DNA from: Anaeromyxobacter_A sp035538735
GTDB lineage: Bacteria > Myxococcota > Myxococcia > Myxococcales > Anaeromyxobacteraceae
Reading direction: 5' to 3'
DNA: 5,974 nucleotides
Assembly: GCA_035538735.1 (NCBI GenBank)
Contig: DATLJU010000095.1
Location: forward strand, 1 to 5,974
The notes beneath the pieces are model-generated. The model was not told the origin of the DNA. It worked only from the letters and a program-made list of their open reading frames with translations, and searched no databases. The position numbers and the translations under genes are program-made. Positions 5,372-5,974 of this stretch are shown piece after piece. The number at the start of each line of letters is the position of its first letter. Position 1 is the stretch's first letter.

Positions 5372-5974
5372 GGCCACCCCGCGCGCGTTCGCGACGGCCG
5401 GGATCCCCATCAGCTCGCGCGCGGCGCCGGCGATGGCGGCCGCGTCGATGCCGATCTCGGCGCGCTGCTTGCCGGCGTCGCCGTGGGTGACGAACGCGTC
5501 GGGGATCCCGAGCCGCCTCACCTGCACGCCGGGCAGGACGCCGCCGCGCTCGAACGCCTCCAGGCAGGCCGCCCCGAACCCGCCCGCGAGGGCCGCCTCC
5601 TCGACCGTGATCACGCGGCCGGCGCGCCTCGCGAGCTGACAGAAGAGCTCCTCGTCGAGCGGCTTCACGAAGCGAGCGTCGACGACCGTCGCGTCGACAC
5701 CCTCGCGGGCGAGCACCTCGGCCGCGGCCACGGCGTTGCTCACCGTCGTGCCCGCCGCCAGCACGAGGACGTCCGCCCTGGCGCCGGCGTCTCGGGCGAC
5801 GCGCGCCTTGCCGATCGGGAGCGGCGCGGGCGTGGCGTCGAGCTTGACGCCGAGCCCGGAGCCGCGCGGGAAGCGGAAGGCGGCCGGGCCGTCGTGGGCG
5901 AGCGCGGTGGCGAGCATGTGGCGCATCTCGTTCTCGTCCGACGGCGCCATCACCAGCATGTTCGGCACGCAGCG
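5369..5974 (-). CDS. dxs: 1-deoxy-D-xylulose-5-phosphate synthase, C-terminal third (5' end outside window)
   Basis: DXS condenses pyruvate and glyceraldehyde 3-phosphate, using thiamine diphosphate, to 1-deoxy-D-xylulose 5-phosphate. This is the entry step of the MEP isoprenoid pathway and also feeds thiamine and pyridoxal synthesis. About 200 of an expected 620-640 residues are present. The piece starts in the pyrimidine-binding transketolase domain with RCVPNMLVMAPSDENEMRHML, closely matching the family's IPNM-MAP-DENE segment, and passes AFRFPRG at its end. It then contains the whole transketolase C-terminal domain: DVLVLAAGTTVSNAV, VVDARFVKPLDEEL, TVEEAALAGGFGAA and LGIPDAFVTHGD. TVEEA replaces the more usual TVEEN. 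The frame is open through the right edge, so the GTG at 5968 is an internal Val codon, not a start. It converges on the Omp85 gene with 14 bases between stops. Confidence 0.93.
   Translation of the reverse strand, partial: RCVPNMLVMAPSDENEMRHMLATALAHDGPAAFRFPRGSGLGVKLDATPAPLPIGKARVARDAGARADVLVLAAGTTVSNAVAAAEVLAREGVDATVVDARFVKPLDEELFCQLARRAGRVITVEEAALAGGFGAACLEAFERGGVLPGVQVRRLGIPDAFVTHGDAGKQRAEIGIDAAAIAGAARELMGIPAVANARGVA

Noticed and set aside
5966..5968. GTG as the start of a short transketolase-like gene
   Set aside because: The frame stays open to the edge, and the residues around it match the middle of full-length DXS.

Overview
The window is uniformly GC-rich (roughly 70% by eye). Third codon positions in the real genes are almost all G or C, so long spurious open frames run through both strands. 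The mix of a pyrophosphate-type phosphofructokinase, an Aur1-like membrane PAP2 enzyme, an outer-membrane Omp85 barrel and a non-mevalonate isoprenoid enzyme points to a high-GC Gram-negative bacterium. A myxobacterium of the Anaeromyxobacter kind would fit, but this is inference from composition and gene content. It looks like ordinary chromosome: I see no mobile element, tRNA, rRNA, CRISPR array or tandem repeat.

Layout, left to right. (1) The window opens inside a plus-strand PPi-dependent 6-phosphofructokinase gene, which ends at 836. (2) A 182-base convergent gap (837-1018) holds three GC-rich inverted repeats; two of them are probable terminator hairpins, one for each flanking gene. (3) Three minus-strand genes follow, in transcription order: an Aur1/inositol-phosphorylceramide-synthase-like PAP2 membrane protein (4050-3082), a small tautomerase (2917-2528) and the M20-family aminoacyl-histidine dipeptidase PepD (2467-1019). 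The tautomerase and pepD are 60 bases apart and each has a clear Shine-Dalgarno sequence, so they are probably co-transcribed. The PAP2 gene is 164 bases upstream and may be a separate unit. (4) A 104-base divergent, comparatively AT-rich spacer (4051-4154) holds overlapping candidate promoters. (5) A plus-strand gene (4155-5354) encodes a secreted 16-stranded-type Omp85/BamA-family barrel with no POTRA domains. (6) After a 14-base gap, the minus-strand 3' part of dxs (1-deoxy-D-xylulose-5-phosphate synthase) runs off the right edge.

Functionally this is mostly central metabolism (PPi-PFK, DXS), peptide turnover (PepD) and envelope biology. The most interesting point is the divergent pair of a predicted lipid head-group transferase or phosphatase and a POTRA-less outer-membrane barrel sharing one short control region. 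No gap longer than about 180 bases lacks a gene. I found no convincing evidence of a wholly new system; the findings are modest leads.
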